A DNA stretch of 33,518 bases from JBFGCM01 sp041581135 (lineage in GTDB: Bacteria > Actinomycetota > Acidimicrobiia > Spongiisociales > UBA5794): positions 1-33,518 of the forward strand of contig JBFGCM010000035.1 in the NCBI GenBank assembly GCA_041581135.1, written 5' to 3'. Below, piece after piece: positions 25,989 through 33,518 of the stretch. Under the pieces are notes generated by a model. The model was not told the DNA's origin. It did no database searches and saw nothing but the letters and a program-made list of their open reading frames with translations. A program made the translations under genes and the position numbers. The first letter of the stretch is position 1, and each line of letters starts with the position of its first letter.

Positions 25989-27821
25989 ATGAGTGACGCC
26001 TCGTTCAGGGCGCTCACCCACCTTCGCGACGGACTGGTGTTCAGCAACCTCGCCGACGAGCAGCTGCAGGCGCTCGCCGCCTGCCTCATTCCCGTGGACA
26101 TCGCCCGTGGCGAGATCCTGATGTCGGAAGGCGATCCTCCCGGTGACGCCTGGATCGTGGTGACCGGTCGTCTCGAAGTGTCTACCCACAGCGGCGGAAG
26201 GACCACCACGATCGCCGAGCTCGGTCCCGGCAGTGTCGTCGGCGAGATGGCATTGTTGAGCGGCTCGCGCCGGTCGGCGTCCGTACGTGCAGTGCGCAAC
26301 TGCCGTCTGCTCCGCCTCAACGCGAGCGACTTCCACCGTGTCGCCCTGCAGGACCCGCAGGTGGTGCTCGGCATGGCTCGCACGGTGGTGCAGCGGTTGG
26401 AACAGTCGATCCATGACCACAAACCCCGGCCCCGTCCCAGCGTCGCTGCGATCATCCCGGCGGGCACCGAACCAGATCACGAGGAATTCGCCGCCCGCTT
26501 TGCCGAAGTCCCGGGTCCGTTCGAACGGGTGGTCGTCGTCCGACACGGCGACGTGGCTTCCGATGCCGCCGGCTTGCCGCGCGAAGCCGAGCTGACCGAG
26601 TTTCTCCACCGGATCGAGGCGGACCACGACCTCACCGTGCTCGTCGCCGAGGCCGCCGACTCCGACTGGACCCGCCGGTGCGTCCGCCATGCCGACGCCA
26701 CGCTGGTGGTGGGTCGGGCGTCGGGTCTCCGGGAACGGGGGCCGGCCGAGGTGGCCGCAGTGGAAGAGCGGTCCGAACACGGCTACGCCGAGCGCCATCT
26801 GGTGGTGCTCCACTCCGACGGGCAGCCAAGAGGAACCCGTGCATATCTACGACCGCGGGACGTCGACCGCCATCACCACGTGACGACTTGGTCGACGGCC
26901 GACCTCCAGCGCGTGAGCCGCATCGTCGGAGGCGCCACCGTCGGCATGGTGCTCGGTGGCGGTGGCGCCAAGGGCTTCGCCCACCTCGGTGTGCTGAAGG
27001 CGCTCATCGAGGCGGGGATCCCGATCGACCACGTGGGCGGGGCCAGCATCGGTGCCGTGGTGGCAGGCATCTATGCGAGCGGCTGGGATTGGGAGGAGAT
27101 GGCCGCCAAGGCTCGGATGGTCACCGTCGACCGCGGGTCACTGATCGATCCCGTGTTCCCGGCGGTTGCCCTCGCCAGTGGACAGCGGCTGAAGCGTGCC
27201 ATCCAGGACCTCTACCACGACTCGGATATCGAGGACATGCGCACCGACTTCTTCTGCGTCTCGACCGACCTCACGAACGGTGCGCTCCAGGTGCACTCGG
27301 TCGGGCCCATGTGGCGGGCGATCCGTGCCAGCGTCGCCATCCCCGGCGTGTTTCCACCGATGCGTGGCTCGGCACGGCAGGTGCTGGTGGACGGGGGCGT
27401 GCTCAACAACCTGCCCGCAGACGTCATGCGCGAGTTGTTCGACCCGGCAACGGTCATCGCCTCCGACGTGCAGGGGTCGTCGCAGCTGCCTGTTGAGGAC
27501 CTCGGTTCCGACGGCGTGGTCTCGGGGTGGACCGTGCTGGGTCGTCGATACGCCCCCCGCAAAGAGCCGATGCAACTCCCGCGGATGATCGACCTGCTCA
27601 CGAGTGCGACGGCCGCCACCGGCCGCCACGGAGCCACCTACGCCGATCTCGTGTTCCAACCCCCGGTCGGGCGATACGCCATCCTCGACTTCCAGTCCCA
27701 TGCCGCGATTCTCGAGGCGGGGTATCGGCATGCAGTGGCGACTCTCGAGGAGTGGTCGCGTCCGGCCTCATGCGAGCCTCCGGTGCCTCCTGACGAGATC
27801 AAGCGGCGACTCGGCGAATGA
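25989..27821 (+). CDS. Cyclic-nucleotide-binding/patatin-like phospholipase (NTE family)
   Basis: A 610-residue protein resembling bacterial neuropathy-target-esterase relatives. Residues about 17-130 form a cyclic-nucleotide-binding domain with an intact phosphate-binding cassette (GEMALLSGSRRSASV, Glu and Arg both present). Residues about 150-310 form a linking region. The patatin domain (about 318-575) has the oxyanion loop GGGGAKGFAHLG (from 323), the nucleophile Ser353 in GASIG and the dyad partner Asp468 in DGG. Such enzymes cleave acyl chains from lysophospholipids or phospholipids at the membrane. The start ATG 25989 has a weak ribosome site (CAGG, 7 bases upstream). It sits 132 bases after the acetyltransferase and converges with the glutamate dehydrogenase. 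Confidence 0.9.
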   Translation: MSDASFRALTHLRDGLVFSNLADEQLQALAACLIPVDIARGEILMSEGDPPGDAWIVVTGRLEVSTHSGGRTTTIAELGPGSVVGEMALLSGSRRSASVRAVRNCRLLRLNASDFHRVALQDPQVVLGMARTVVQRLEQSIHDHKPRPRPSVAAIIPAGTEPDHEEFAARFAEVPGPFERVVVVRHGDVASDAAGLPREAELTEFLHRIEADHDLTVLVAEAADSDWTRRCVRHADATLVVGRASGLRERGPAEVAAVEERSEHGYAERHLVVLHSDGQPRGTRAYLRPRDVDRHHHVTTWSTADLQRVSRIVGGATVGMVLGGGGAKGFAHLGVLKALIEAGIPIDHVGGASIGAVVAGIYASGWDWEEMAAKARMVTVDRGSLIDPVFPAVALASGQRLKRAIQDLYHDSDIEDMRTDFFCVSTDLTNGALQVHSVGPMWRAIRASVAIPGVFPPMRGSARQVLVDGGVLNNLPADVMRELFDPATVIASDVQGSSQLPVEDLGSDGVVSGWTVLGRRYAPRKEPMQLPRMIDLLTSATAATGRHGATYADLVFQPPVGRYAILDFQSHAAILEAGYRHAVATLEEWSRPASCEPPVPPDEIKRRLGE

Positions 27822-27834
27822 GCCGACGATCGGC
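27822..27834. terminator. Small hairpin between convergent genes
   Basis: GCCGA (27822-27826) pairs with TCGGC (27830-27834) around a three-base loop, in the 21-base gap between the patatin stop and the glutamate dehydrogenase stop. It is short, and it is the only structure available there. Confidence 0.3.
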
Positions 27835-27842
27835 GGGTCCCG

Positions 27843-30800
27843 TCAGGTGACGAGGTCGCGAATCTGGCGCATCGCCACGATCACCGGAGCAAGGTCCGTC
27901 ACGCCCTCTGCGGTCAGTGCCCGCATGAGCCGGACGAGCTGCCCCAGCTCGTTGGTGCGGGCGACCAGATAGTGCTCGAGGGCCGCCTGCGGGTCGATGG
28001 CGTCGGAGTCGGCGAGGATGCTCTCGACGAGCTGGCGTCGTAGCCGCACCAAGTCGTCTTCTACCGTTTGGATGGCGCGACGTTGCAACCGATTACCCGT
28101 CGGGATGGCTTCCACCTGGGCTTCGAGCCAGTCCAACTCGAACGCCGGTCCGGAGAGCATGAACAGGTCGGCGACGTGACGCACCGAACGGCCGGAGACA
28201 CGGGCAACCTCGATGATGTCAGGAGCGTGGATCAGCTCCTCCTGGTACACGTGGCGGCGGGCGATCTCGCGCGGTACGCCGCGGTCGGTCCAGCGGGTGA
28301 CGACCGCCTCACGTGCCTCGCGCCACTGGGCCGGGCCGCTCTCGGTGATCGTGGTGGAGAGCTCTTGGAACGCAGGCTTGGCTGCCTTGATCACCTCGCT
28401 CATGATGTCGGTGCCGGGGTTGGCCAGGTACCAGCGAGCCACGGACTCGACCAGCTCGTCGATGCCGGCCAGCAGCTCTCGGACGACTTCCGTGGGAAGC
28501 TCGCCGACCAGCTGCTCGACATCGTGCCAGCGCTCCGCGGCGTCCGTCACGTTCCTCGCGATGTGGTAGGCCCGAACCACCTGGTCGGCCGTTGCGCCGG
28601 TCTCGCTGCGGAGTCGCGTGACGAACGTGACTCCTTCGGAGTTGACCACTCGGTTGGCCACGATGGTGGCCACGAGCTCACGGCGGAGCGGATGCTCCGG
28701 TATCAGATGCACGAACCGGGTAGCCACCTTCTCGGGGAAGTAGTCGTCGACCACTCCCGCAAAACCTGGCCAATCGGGGAGGTCGGATTCGAGCAGCCAT
28801 CGGCGCAGGCTGCGTTTGGCGTACGCCAGCAGCACGGAGAGCTCGGGAGCGGTCATTCCTTCGCCGGTGCGGGCCCGCTCGTACATGGCGTCGGCGTCCG
28901 GGAGGTGCTCGTTGGCGCGGTCGAGGGTGCCTTCGCCCTCGAGGGCCAGCATGAGCTCTTCGTAATCCTCGATGTGCGCCGCAGAACGGTCCACGTCTTG
29001 CGCCAGGATCTGTGCCTGGAGGAAGTTGTCATAGAGGATGGCGGCCACCACGTCGTCGACCACTTCCTCCACCAGATGGTCACGCTCCTCTCGGCTGAGC
29101 TCGCCCCGGGCCTCGGCAAGGCCCAGGAGGATCTTGAGGTTGACTTCGCGATCGGAGCAGTGCACGCCGCCGGCGTTGTCGATGAAGTCCGTGAACACTC
29201 GTCCTCCGCCCCTCGCAAACTCGATCCGTGCCGGTTGGGTGAGGCCGAGGTTGCCCCCCTCTCCGACCACCTTGCAGCGCAGCTGGGTGGCGTTCACCCT
29301 GCGCGCGTCGTTGGCACGATCCCCGACCTGCTCGTTGCCCTCGGTGGACGCCTTGACGAACGTCCCGATGCCACCGTTCCAGAAGAGGTCGACCGGAGCA
29401 CGGAGGATGGCGCGGATCACCTCGTCCGGCGTCAATTCCCGAGCCTCCACGTCCAGCGCCCGGCACGCCTCCTCGGACAGTTCGATGCGTTTGGCGCTTC
29501 GTGGGTACACCCCGCCTCCGGCGGAGATCAGCGAGGCGTCGTAGTCGCCCCAGCACGACCCGGGTTGGGCGAACAGGCGCTGCCGCTCTGCGAAGGAGGT
29601 GGTCGGATCCGGGTTCGGGTCGATGAAGATGTGGCGATGGTCGAAGGCCGCCACGAGGCGGAGAAGTGGGGACAGCAGCATCCCATTGCCGAACACGTCG
29701 CCAGACATGTCACCGACGCCCACCACGGTCACCGGTTCCTCCATGATGTCGACACCGAGCTCACGGAAGTGCCACTTGACCGATTCCCATGCCCCTCGCG
29801 CCGTGATTCCGAGGGCCTTGTGGTCGTACCCGGCAGAACCGCCACTGGCGAACGCGTCGCCCAGCCAGAATCCATACTCTGCCGCCAACTGGTTGGCGGT
29901 GTCCGAGAACGAGGCGGTGCCCTTGTCGGCGGCCACCACCAGATACGGGTCCGGCCCGTCGTACACGCGGATCCCGTCCGGATGCACGACGGTTCCGTCG
30001 ACCAGGTTGTCCGTCACGTCGAGCAGTGCCCGAATGAACGTCTTGTAGCCCTCCCGCACTGCGTTCGGCAGCTCGGCAGGATCGTTTGGTGATTGGCGGA
30101 GCACGAAGCCGCCTTTGGCCCCGGTCGGCACGATCACGGCGTTCTTGGTCATTTGGGCCTTCATCAGGCCGAGTACCTCGGTGCGGTAGTCCTCCCTCCG
30201 AGTCGACCAGCGGATACCACCGCGGGCCACGGGGCCGCCGCGCAGATGGATGCCCTCGATGTCGTGGGCGTACACGAAGATCTCGTGTTCGGGCGCGGGC
30301 TCCGGCATGTCCGGCACCTGATCCGACTTGAACTTGAAAGCAAGGCGATCCGGGCCGTCCCGGTAGGCGTTGGTGCGTTCGGTGGCCAGGATCAGACCGA
30401 GGAAGCCTCGGAGGATGCGGTCCTCATCGAGGCTGGCAACGGCGTCGAGAGCCAGATGGATCCGGGCCAGCAGCAGCGTCTCCTCGGCATCGGTCAGCTC
30501 AGGGTCGAACCGATCGGCGAACAGCTCGAGGAGGTCGGTGGCGATGCTCGGATGGGCGGCGAAGGTGTCGTTGATGTACCCCACCGTGAAACCGGGGCTC
30601 ACGCGTTGCCAGTACGTGCGGTAGGCGCGAAGGATCCGGACCTGCTCATGCGTCAGGCCGGCGGAGAGAATCAACCGGTTCAACGAATCGGACTCGGCGC
30701 CATCGGCGAGCACCGCCACGATCGTCGCAGCCACCCGCTCGCCCACTTCGTCGATGTCGAGCATCTGCCCGTCCAAGTCGACGACGCCGAAGTCGTGAAT

Positions 30801-32630
30801 GAAGGTCTCGCCGCTTCCCCCGCTGAGCCGGGTGGGCACTTCTTCCACGACGCGGAGTCCCAGTGCCTCCAACGTGGGCATGATGGCCGACAGCTCCAGC
30901 TTTCCGTCCGAGCGGTACACGGCCAGACGGGTGAGCCGTTCACCGTCGGCGCTCTCGTTCTGCAGGCCCACCACGGGTCGCCCGTCGGCGGCTCTGGTGA
31001 GCTGATCGAGCATGGTGATGTCGCCCACGGTGATGTCGACCGGTGTGGATGATCGGTAGTAGCCCGGGAACCGGCCGGCCCACTCCTCGACGAGCGCTCG
31101 CCCGACTTCGCGTCCGTAGCGTGAGAGGAGCCCCTCGGCGAGTCGCTCCTCCCATGTCTGTGCCGCCGCGATGACCTCGGCCTCGAGTGCCTCGAACGAG
31201 ACGCTCGGCATGGAGCGTGCGCTGACCCAGACCGTGAAATGGAGGCGGGCCATGGCGGACTCGTCCAGCGCAAGCCGGTAGTCGATGGAGGTGCCGCCGA
31301 AACGCTCCAGGAACAACTCTTGCAACGTCTTGCGGAGCGGCGCATTGAACCGATCGCGGTGCATCACGACGAGGACGGAGACGTTCCGCTGCAACAGGTC
31401 GCGTCGGATGAAGAGGCGCACCTGTTGGCGCTCCTCGAGGTCGAGGATCCCGAGGAGGCTCTCCCGGATGGCCTCGGTCGGCGTTGCGAACAACTCGTCG
31501 GTGGGGAAGCTGTTGAACAGCTGTACCAGCTCCTTGTAGAGATGGCTGCCCTCGATGAGGTCTTCGGCTTCGATGATCTGCTGCAGTTTCCGCTGCAGCA
31601 TCGGAATCGTGTCCGCCATCACCATGTACGCCTTCGAGGTGAACAGTCCGAGCAGGCGTGCCTCGCCGATGACCGCTCCGTCCGGTCCGATGTGCCGGAC
31701 GCCGATGTAGTCCATCTTGGCGCGACGGTGTACGCGAGATGTCGAGTTGGTCTTCGTGATGACGAGGAGATCGCCGGACTCGTACCTGGCACGTAGCGAG
31801 GGGCGGAGCGCCGAGAGAGCCACCGGCGTGACGTACGCCGACTCCTTGTCGGCCTGCAGGATGCCGAGCCCTGATCCGGGGACCACCGACAGCATGCGCT
31901 CACCCCCTTCCTCGGTGATCTGGTACTCCCGATAGCCGAGGAACACGAAGTTCAGGTCGAGCAGCCATTCCAGGAAGGCCACTGCCTCGTCGATGTCCTC
32001 CGTGCTGTAGCGGTGCGAGCCGGCTCGGGCGACCTTCGCCATTCGGTACACGGCACCCTGCATCGCCTCGAAGTCGCTGACGGCGCGCCGCACGTCCTGC
32101 AGCGCCTGTTCGAGTCCGGCCTGGAGCTCGGCCGCCTCGTCCGCATCGAGCCGGCGGCTCAGCTCGTAGTGCTGTATCGACTCGCGGCGGCTGGCCGTGC
32201 GTGCCGGCACCACCGCGGTGATCGTGCCGTCCGCGTCACGCGTGGTGCCCACGACCGGGTGCAGCACGCGGACGATGGTGTGACCCTGGCCCTCGATCTC
32301 GTTGGTGATCGAGTCGACCAAGAACTCCATGTCCGGCGCCGCCACCTCCACCACGCTGCCGGGCACCTCGTACCCGTGCGTGGACAACTCGGGTTGAAAG
32401 ACCCGTAGCGCGGGCTCGTTGTCGTGGCGGGCGTTGGCGAACCGGAACACATCCTCGACCTCGGCCTGCAGGCTGTCCATGCTGCGCGAGGCCACATGCT
32501 CGGGGGAGATCCGCCGGAGATAGGCACGGGCGAACGGGAGGACGGCGTCCGATGCCCCGTCGGTATCCAGGTGGTCGACGAGCCGGTCGATGATCGCGCT
32601 CTGGCCCCGAGCCGCGCCGTCAGTGCTCAC
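27843..32630 (-). CDS. NAD-specific glutamate dehydrogenase, large 180-kDa type
   Basis: About 1,595 residues, the length of the large bacterial NAD-dependent glutamate dehydrogenases (near 1,600). These convert L-glutamate to 2-oxoglutarate and ammonia, usually for catabolism. The long N-terminal region includes ACT-like parts (for example FLGYREYQ). The catalytic core has GGPVARGGIRWSTRREDYR and KAQMTKNAVIVPTGAKGGF with the active-site lysines, followed by a long helical C-terminal region. GTG 32630 (VSTDGAARGQ) is preferred as start because it gives a polar N-terminus; an in-frame GTG at 32687 would add 19 residues, and neither has a good ribosome site. The gene is divergent from the exported protein at 32877 and stands alone, with no sign of a regulator beside it. 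Confidence 0.9.
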   Translation of the reverse strand: MSTDGAARGQSAIIDRLVDHLDTDGASDAVLPFARAYLRRISPEHVASRSMDSLQAEVEDVFRFANARHDNEPALRVFQPELSTHGYEVPGSVVEVAAPDMEFLVDSITNEIEGQGHTIVRVLHPVVGTTRDADGTITAVVPARTASRRESIQHYELSRRLDADEAAELQAGLEQALQDVRRAVSDFEAMQGAVYRMAKVARAGSHRYSTEDIDEAVAFLEWLLDLNFVFLGYREYQITEEGGERMLSVVPGSGLGILQADKESAYVTPVALSALRPSLRARYESGDLLVITKTNSTSRVHRRAKMDYIGVRHIGPDGAVIGEARLLGLFTSKAYMVMADTIPMLQRKLQQIIEAEDLIEGSHLYKELVQLFNSFPTDELFATPTEAIRESLLGILDLEERQQVRLFIRRDLLQRNVSVLVVMHRDRFNAPLRKTLQELFLERFGGTSIDYRLALDESAMARLHFTVWVSARSMPSVSFEALEAEVIAAAQTWEERLAEGLLSRYGREVGRALVEEWAGRFPGYYRSSTPVDITVGDITMLDQLTRAADGRPVVGLQNESADGERLTRLAVYRSDGKLELSAIMPTLEALGLRVVEEVPTRLSGGSGETFIHDFGVVDLDGQMLDIDEVGERVAATIVAVLADGAESDSLNRLILSAGLTHEQVRILRAYRTYWQRVSPGFTVGYINDTFAAHPSIATDLLELFADRFDPELTDAEETLLLARIHLALDAVASLDEDRILRGFLGLILATERTNAYRDGPDRLAFKFKSDQVPDMPEPAPEHEIFVYAHDIEGIHLRGGPVARGGIRWSTRREDYRTEVLGLMKAQMTKNAVIVPTGAKGGFVLRQSPNDPAELPNAVREGYKTFIRALLDVTDNLVDGTVVHPDGIRVYDGPDPYLVVAADKGTASFSDTANQLAAEYGFWLGDAFASGGSAGYDHKALGITARGAWESVKWHFRELGVDIMEEPVTVVGVGDMSGDVFGNGMLLSPLLRLVAAFDHRHIFIDPNPDPTTSFAERQRLFAQPGSCWGDYDASLISAGGGVYPRSAKRIELSEEACRALDVEARELTPDEVIRAILRAPVDLFWNGGIGTFVKASTEGNEQVGDRANDARRVNATQLRCKVVGEGGNLGLTQPARIEFARGGGRVFTDFIDNAGGVHCSDREVNLKILLGLAEARGELSREERDHLVEEVVDDVVAAILYDNFLQAQILAQDVDRSAAHIEDYEELMLALEGEGTLDRANEHLPDADAMYERARTGEGMTAPELSVLLAYAKRSLRRWLLESDLPDWPGFAGVVDDYFPEKVATRFVHLIPEHPLRRELVATIVANRVVNSEGVTFVTRLRSETGATADQVVRAYHIARNVTDAAERWHDVEQLVGELPTEVVRELLAGIDELVESVARWYLANPGTDIMSEVIKAAKPAFQELSTTITESGPAQWREAREAVVTRWTDRGVPREIARRHVYQEELIHAPDIIEVARVSGRSVRHVADLFMLSGPAFELDWLEAQVEAIPTGNRLQRRAIQTVEDDLVRLRRQLVESILADSDAIDPQAALEHYLVARTNELGQLVRLMRALTAEGVTDLAPVIVAMRQIRDLVT

Positions 32631-32876
32631 AAACCAGAAAGATACCGCACCACGACCGAACCGTGTGTTCGGGGTCGCCCATTTCACTCGCGCACGTACC
32701 TGGTTCCGCCGTCCCTGGGGTTGCGGCGGCTACACCCGACGCACTCGAAAGAGCCGCGCCACGTGGGTGGACCAAGCCGTACGCTTTGGTCTGAGGGCCC
32801 GAGAGGAAGGGAGTTTGCCGGAACTTCGATCGAGAGAATCGGGTGTGGGCGGGCATACCAAGAGAGGGGACACACA

Positions 32877-33455
32877 ATGAGAACCCGCTTCGCGCTGCTG
32901 CTTGCCGCAGCGACGATGATGGTGTCGGTAGTGGCGCTACCGGTGCAGGCGGCGCCACCTGTGGAGGAAGACATACCGCTCCTGCTCGTCTTCCCGGATT
33001 TCGAGAACGGGAAGGTGGTCTTCTGGAACACCACGCGTGATGACGTGTGTGCGTGGGCGGAGGGCGGCTTCATCGGACCGCCACCGGTCATCGAGCTCGT
33101 TCCTGTCACGTTCAACGAGACCGGCCAAGGGGCCGTGGTCTTTTCGTACAAGGCGACACGACCTATCGAGCTCTGGAACATGGACGATCCTGACGACCCG
33201 GTGAACGCGTGTGTCGATACCGATGCACAGGACGGTCCGTGGGCGACGGGTGAACTGAAGGTGAGCGGGCACGACAACGATCTCGACGTCTCGTTGACTC
33301 GCACCAATGCCTTTGGGGATCAGGGGCAGGGAACCGTCTACGAATCGGACGGATCCGCCTGGCACTACTCGTGGACGTTCGTGGCCCAGATCGACCAGAA
33401 CGGCGACTTCCGAGTCGTGAACGAGAACTTCAACCTGAATAAGAAGGGCAAGTAG
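32877..33455 (+). CDS. Exported protein of unknown function
   Basis: This 192-residue protein has a clear Sec signal peptide: MRTRF, a hydrophobic core, then PVQA-APPVEE with probable cleavage after residue 25. The mature part is acidic, beta-rich in appearance and has two Cys (in DVCAW and NACVD) that could form a disulfide. I do not recognise a family. The ribosome site GAGAGGGG (32862-32869) is 7 bases before ATG 32877. An open frame extends far upstream, but the signal peptide and ribosome site fix this start. A strong terminator follows directly, so it is probably monocistronic. Confidence 0.8.
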   Translation: MRTRFALLLAAATMMVSVVALPVQAAPPVEEDIPLLLVFPDFENGKVVFWNTTRDDVCAWAEGGFIGPPPVIELVPVTFNETGQGAVVFSYKATRPIELWNMDDPDDPVNACVDTDAQDGPWATGELKVSGHDNDLDVSLTRTNAFGDQGQGTVYESDGSAWHYSWTFVAQIDQNGDFRVVNENFNLNKKGK

Positions 33456-33456
33456 C

Positions 33457-33499
33457 ACGCGCAGGACCCCCGGGCCCGACGCCGGGGGTCCTGGCGCGT
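33457..33499 (+). terminator. Strong hairpin terminator
   Basis: A perfect 12-bp stem (CAGGACCCCCGG, 33462-33473, with its complement at 33482-33493) closes an 8-base loop. After a one-base bulge the stem continues with ACGCG/CGCGT. It begins 2 bases after the stop of the exported protein. It lacks a T-run, as is common in high-GC actinobacteria. Confidence 0.8.
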
Positions 33500-33518
33500 C
33501 CGCCGCGAGGGCGCACCC

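Noticed and set aside
32424..33455. A 343-residue version of the exported protein starting at 32424.
   Set aside because: The added 151 residues overlap the glutamate dehydrogenase on the other strand. The start at 32877 has a ribosome site and begins a proper signal peptide.

Overview
The window comes from a high-GC bacterium. Dense C- or G-ending codons, GTG starts, a 1,600-residue NAD-glutamate dehydrogenase, a tandem GNAT protein and hairpin terminators without a U-tract all suggest an actinomycetote, perhaps of the Acidimicrobiia type. That placement is inferred from gene content, not from a marker gene. No rRNA, tRNA, CRISPR array, integrase or complete insertion sequence was seen.

Layout. 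(1) 325-2890: a dienelactone hydrolase, the frameshifted and truncated remnant of a beta-lactamase-fold lipoprotein, and an alpha/beta hydrolase. (2) 3211-18908: a five-ORF plus-strand operon. It encodes an acyl-CoA dehydrogenase, a 2,574-residue megasynthase (KS-AT-KS-ACP-KR-DH, related to polyunsaturated fatty acid/secondary lipid synthases), a eukaryote-type multidomain acyl-CoA carboxylase split in two ORFs by one in-frame TGA, and an Sfp-type phosphopantetheinyl transferase. (3) 24786-19015, minus strand: a 50-residue metallothionein, a SulP anion transporter with STAS and cyclic-nucleotide-binding domains, and an arsenite-oxidase-like pair aioB-aioA. (4) 24885-27821, plus strand: a double-GNAT acetyltransferase and a cyclic-nucleotide-binding/patatin phospholipase. 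(5) 32630-27843, minus strand: the large NAD-glutamate dehydrogenase. (6) 32877-33455: a small exported protein followed by a strong hairpin terminator.

How they work together. Region 2 looks like a self-sufficient pathway for an unknown lipid or polyketide. The carboxylase would supply malonyl-CoA (the AT carries the HAFH malonyl signature), the transferase would activate the carrier domain, and the megasynthase would condense, reduce and dehydrate. No enoyl reductase domain or PfaD-like protein is present, so the acyl-CoA dehydrogenase is the only visible flavoenzyme that could act on the enoyl or acyl chain. Three features of this operon deserve most attention: the in-frame TGA in the carboxylase, a Thr where the carrier protein's phosphopantetheine Ser should be, and a carrier domain with foreign-looking codon usage flanked by 95-bp direct repeats. 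The repeats could mean a contracted tandem carrier array or an assembly collapse. Region 3 reads as a metal(loid)-handling block without the usual ars/aioXSR partners.
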